From assembly GCA_001791425.1 (NCBI GenBank), contig MGEP01000021.1, positions 12,560 through 19,871 on the forward strand: a stretch of 7,312 nucleotides of DNA, read 5' to 3'. Position numbers and translations under genes: made by a program. This DNA is from Candidatus Uhrbacteria bacterium RIFCSPLOWO2_02_FULL_48_12. Lineage in GTDB: Bacteria; Patescibacteriota; Patescibacteriia; GWA2-46-9. Below the pieces are notes generated by a model, which saw nothing but the letters and a program-made list of their open reading frames with translations, had not been told where the DNA came from and ran no database searches. Positions 6,037 through 7,312 of this stretch are shown here, piece after piece (position 1 is the first letter of the stretch; each line of letters starts with the position of its first letter).

Positions 6037-7182
6037 ATGAACGAAAACTATATGAACGAACAAGCGAATCTGCCGCGCCCCAGCCGTGTTTTAAGAAACA
6101 TGGCTTTGTCCTTTGGGGTTTTGACCCTTATTTTGTTTGGCATTATTGGCTACACGGCTTTTTCTCGGGCGCGGATTATTGTCACCTTGGGATCAGTCGC
6201 CAAAGAAACTTCCTTTCGGCTGACCTTGGCCGAAGACGTTTTTGGCCGCGAGCGGCCATCGGATTCTCTCCCTGTTTTGTTTTTGGAAACCACTGACAGC
6301 GCCTCTGACACTTTTGTGCCGTCCGGCGAGGGGGAACGCGCTGGCAAAACCGGCGGGGTGGTAACTCTTCACAATGAAACAGATCGGAACCAGCCGCTGG
6401 TAGCGACCACGCGTCTGTTAACTCCAGACGGCGTTTTATTCCGGATTAAAGAGAGTGTCAATGTGCCAGCTCGCGCCACAGTGACAGCTACCGCCGAAGC
6501 TGACGAAGAAGGCGCGGAGGGCGAAATAGGGCCGTCCAGATTCACTATTCCGGGCTTAAGCCCATCTTTGCAAGCGGCTATTTACGCTACTTCAGATTCA
6601 CCAATGGTGCGAGGCGGGGCGCTGGCAAAAACTGTCACCGAGCAGGACATGGAAACCGCGCGGCAAACCTTGCGCCAGAAATTATTGGAGAAATCGCGCC
6701 AGAGTTTTGCGGCGCAAGTGGGTGAAGATAAGATTACCACTCAAGATTTTGTGACAGAGATAGTTGAGGAAAAGTCGTCGGCTAAGGCCGGCGCGGCCGT
6801 AAGCTCATTTACGCTTGAGATCAAATTAAAAATAGTTGGAGTGGTATTTGATAAGCAGGAAATGCTGAAATCAGTAGCCGGTGGAATGGGGAATCAGGCG
6901 GGCGTGCCAGCAGCCGACAGCGTGCGCTACACGATTGGCAATTATAATGTCATTGAGCGCAGTGCTGTCTTGAGCGGTCGAGCGACTATCAAGAGTACGG
7001 CTGATCGTCAAGGTTCCAATTTTTCACGAGACAATTTTGTCGGCAGCACTCCAGATGAAGTAAAAAAATTCTTAAAGAACTATGAAGGCATAGAGAATGT
7101 GGAGGTGCAAATTTCGCCATATTGGCAAAGACATTTGCCGAGAATTCCGAGCCGAATTACGGTGGAGTTTAAGGAGAGTTAG
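6037..7182 (+). CDS. Membrane-anchored baseplate-J-like protein of CPR type, function unknown
   Basis: The product has 381 residues. A short polar N-terminus is followed by one membrane helix (about residues 21-45, LSFGVLTLILFGIIGYTAF) and a large soluble part, probably outside the cytoplasmic membrane. The region from about 105 to 200 reads GGVVTLHNETDRNQPLVATT, then LLTPDGVLFRI, VPARATVTATAEADEEGAEG and FTIPGL. This resembles the baseplate-J-like segment seen in uncharacterised CPR surface proteins. A helical stretch (about 205-245) and a C-terminal domain ending ISPYWQRHLPRIPSRITVEF follow. Resemblance to phage baseplate protein J is at family level and does not imply a phage; no other phage gene is near. 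ATG 6037 lies 1 nt after the GGGG of the element 2 terminus, too close for a Shine-Dalgarno; AAGGA at 6019-6023 is 13 nt upstream. ATG 6052 is an alternative start. Stop TAG. Confidence 0.85.
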   Translation: MNENYMNEQANLPRPSRVLRNMALSFGVLTLILFGIIGYTAFSRARIIVTLGSVAKETSFRLTLAEDVFGRERPSDSLPVLFLETTDSASDTFVPSGEGERAGKTGGVVTLHNETDRNQPLVATTRLLTPDGVLFRIKESVNVPARATVTATAEADEEGAEGEIGPSRFTIPGLSPSLQAAIYATSDSPMVRGGALAKTVTEQDMETARQTLRQKLLEKSRQSFAAQVGEDKITTQDFVTEIVEEKSSAKAGAAVSSFTLEIKLKIVGVVFDKQEMLKSVAGGMGNQAGVPAADSVRYTIGNYNVIERSAVLSGRATIKSTADRQGSNFSRDNFVGSTPDEVKKFLKNYEGIENVEVQISPYWQRHLPRIPSRITVEFKES

Positions 7183-7203
7183 ATTTTTATTCTCCTTCGC
7201 CGA

Positions 7204-7226
7204 ATACCCCCGCCGCGGCGGGGTAT
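7204..7226. repeat. GC-rich palindrome with core CCCCGCCGCGGCGGGG
   Basis: The 16-bp core at 7208-7223 is a perfect palindrome. With one bulged C at 7207, ATA on the left and TAT on the right extend it. It lies 22 bp after the stop of the 381-residue gene. No T run follows, so it is not an obvious intrinsic terminator, but it could form a stable mRNA 3' hairpin. A split copy of the same core is inside element 1. Confidence 0.75.
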
Positions 7227-7229
7227 GGA

Positions 7230-7267
7230 TTTCCGCTACTTTCTTGACAGCAAGAAAGTAGCGGAAA
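7230..7267. repeat. Perfect 17-bp inverted repeat with 4-nt loop
   Basis: TTTCCGCTACTTTCTTG (7230-7246) and its exact complement (7251-7267) flank ACAG. A mismatch-free 17-bp stem with a tetraloop is very unlikely by chance and suggests a dispersed palindromic unit (REP-like) or a strong RNA 3'-end structure. GTCGGCCC follows, so there is no terminator T tract on this strand, and none is seen on the other strand. Confidence 0.85.
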
Positions 7268-7268
7268 G

Positions 7269-7283
7269 TCGGCCCATGGCCGA
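7269..7283. repeat. Small hairpin TCGGCC-CAT-GGCCGA
   Basis: A perfect 6-bp stem with a 3-nt loop starts 1 nt after the 17-bp hairpin, making the third hairpin in a row after the 381-residue gene. It is the last structure before the window end; the remaining 29 bases show no feature I can call. Confidence 0.5.
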
Positions 7284-7312
7284 TCATCCTAGGGTTGAAA
7301 CTGCCCGCTCGG

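Noticed and set aside
6037..7182. Prophage interpretation based on the baseplate-J-like protein
   Set aside because: No capsid, tail, integrase or lysis gene is in the window and the neighbours are housekeeping genes; a membrane anchor is also unlike a phage baseplate protein.
1..7182. Alternative genetic code with TGA reassigned, suggested by absence of TGA stops in the four genes with clear stops plus pheT
   Set aside because: Five genes are too few. The frames contain no in-frame TGA, so nothing requires a code change.
7171..7197. AAGGAGA/TCTCCTT inverted repeat around the stop of the 381-residue gene
   Set aside because: A 7-bp AT/GA-rich stem with a 13-nt loop, where the T run lies in the loop rather than after the stem; not convincing as a terminator.
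7072..7287. A 71-codon frame on the - strand across the gene end and hairpins
   Set aside because: It is antisense to the conserved C-terminus of the 381-residue protein and runs through palindromes; its composition is not protein-like and there is no recognisable motif.

Overview
The window looks like a piece of a Patescibacteria (Candidate Phyla Radiation) chromosome, most likely a parcubacterium. This is inferred from protein flavour, not from a marker gene. The clues are a compact DnaE with a complete PHP metal site, small one- and two-helix membrane proteins, a membrane-anchored protein resembling the baseplate-J-like proteins I associate with this group, almost no Shine-Dalgarno sequences, and intergenic DNA made of degenerate heptad arrays and GC-rich palindromes. 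All genes run on the + strand, and base composition looks even throughout. No tRNA, rRNA or CRISPR array is visible.

Layout. Positions 1-1505 hold the C-terminal two thirds of pheT (phenylalanyl-tRNA synthetase beta chain), whose 5' end lies outside the window. A two-helix membrane protein follows 21 bp later (1527-1841). A 173-bp spacer (1842-2014) carries heptad-like arrays around a large imperfect palindrome built from eight TACGAA hexamers. Next come a one-helix protein with a long amphipathic tail (2015-2311) and a short spacer ending in an ATTCYAT heptad array that almost touches the GTG start of dnaE (2445-5765), the replicative DNA polymerase III alpha subunit. A 271-bp spacer follows, then a 381-residue membrane-anchored protein (6037-7182). 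The window ends in a run of perfect or near-perfect hairpins (7204-7283).

The most notable find is the spacer between dnaE and the 381-residue gene. It is almost entirely two small transposon-like elements with 13-bp perfect terminal inverted repeats that share the core CCCCGTTAGA. Each is flanked by its own 4-bp direct repeat: TAAA around the first (94 bp) and TATG around the second (159 bp). This is the signature expected of miniature inverted-repeat elements (MITEs) of one family. The TAAA copy contains the dnaE stop codon and the TATG copy contains the start codon of the next gene. Removing both elements with one target copy each restores a 10-bp gap, so the two genes were probably a tight operon before insertion. 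No transposase is present in the window, so the elements would be non-autonomous.

Gene relationships. pheT (translation) and dnaE (replication) are housekeeping genes in a co-directional run. The three membrane proteins have no firm function. Positions of motifs were read by eye; no alignment, folding or database search was run.
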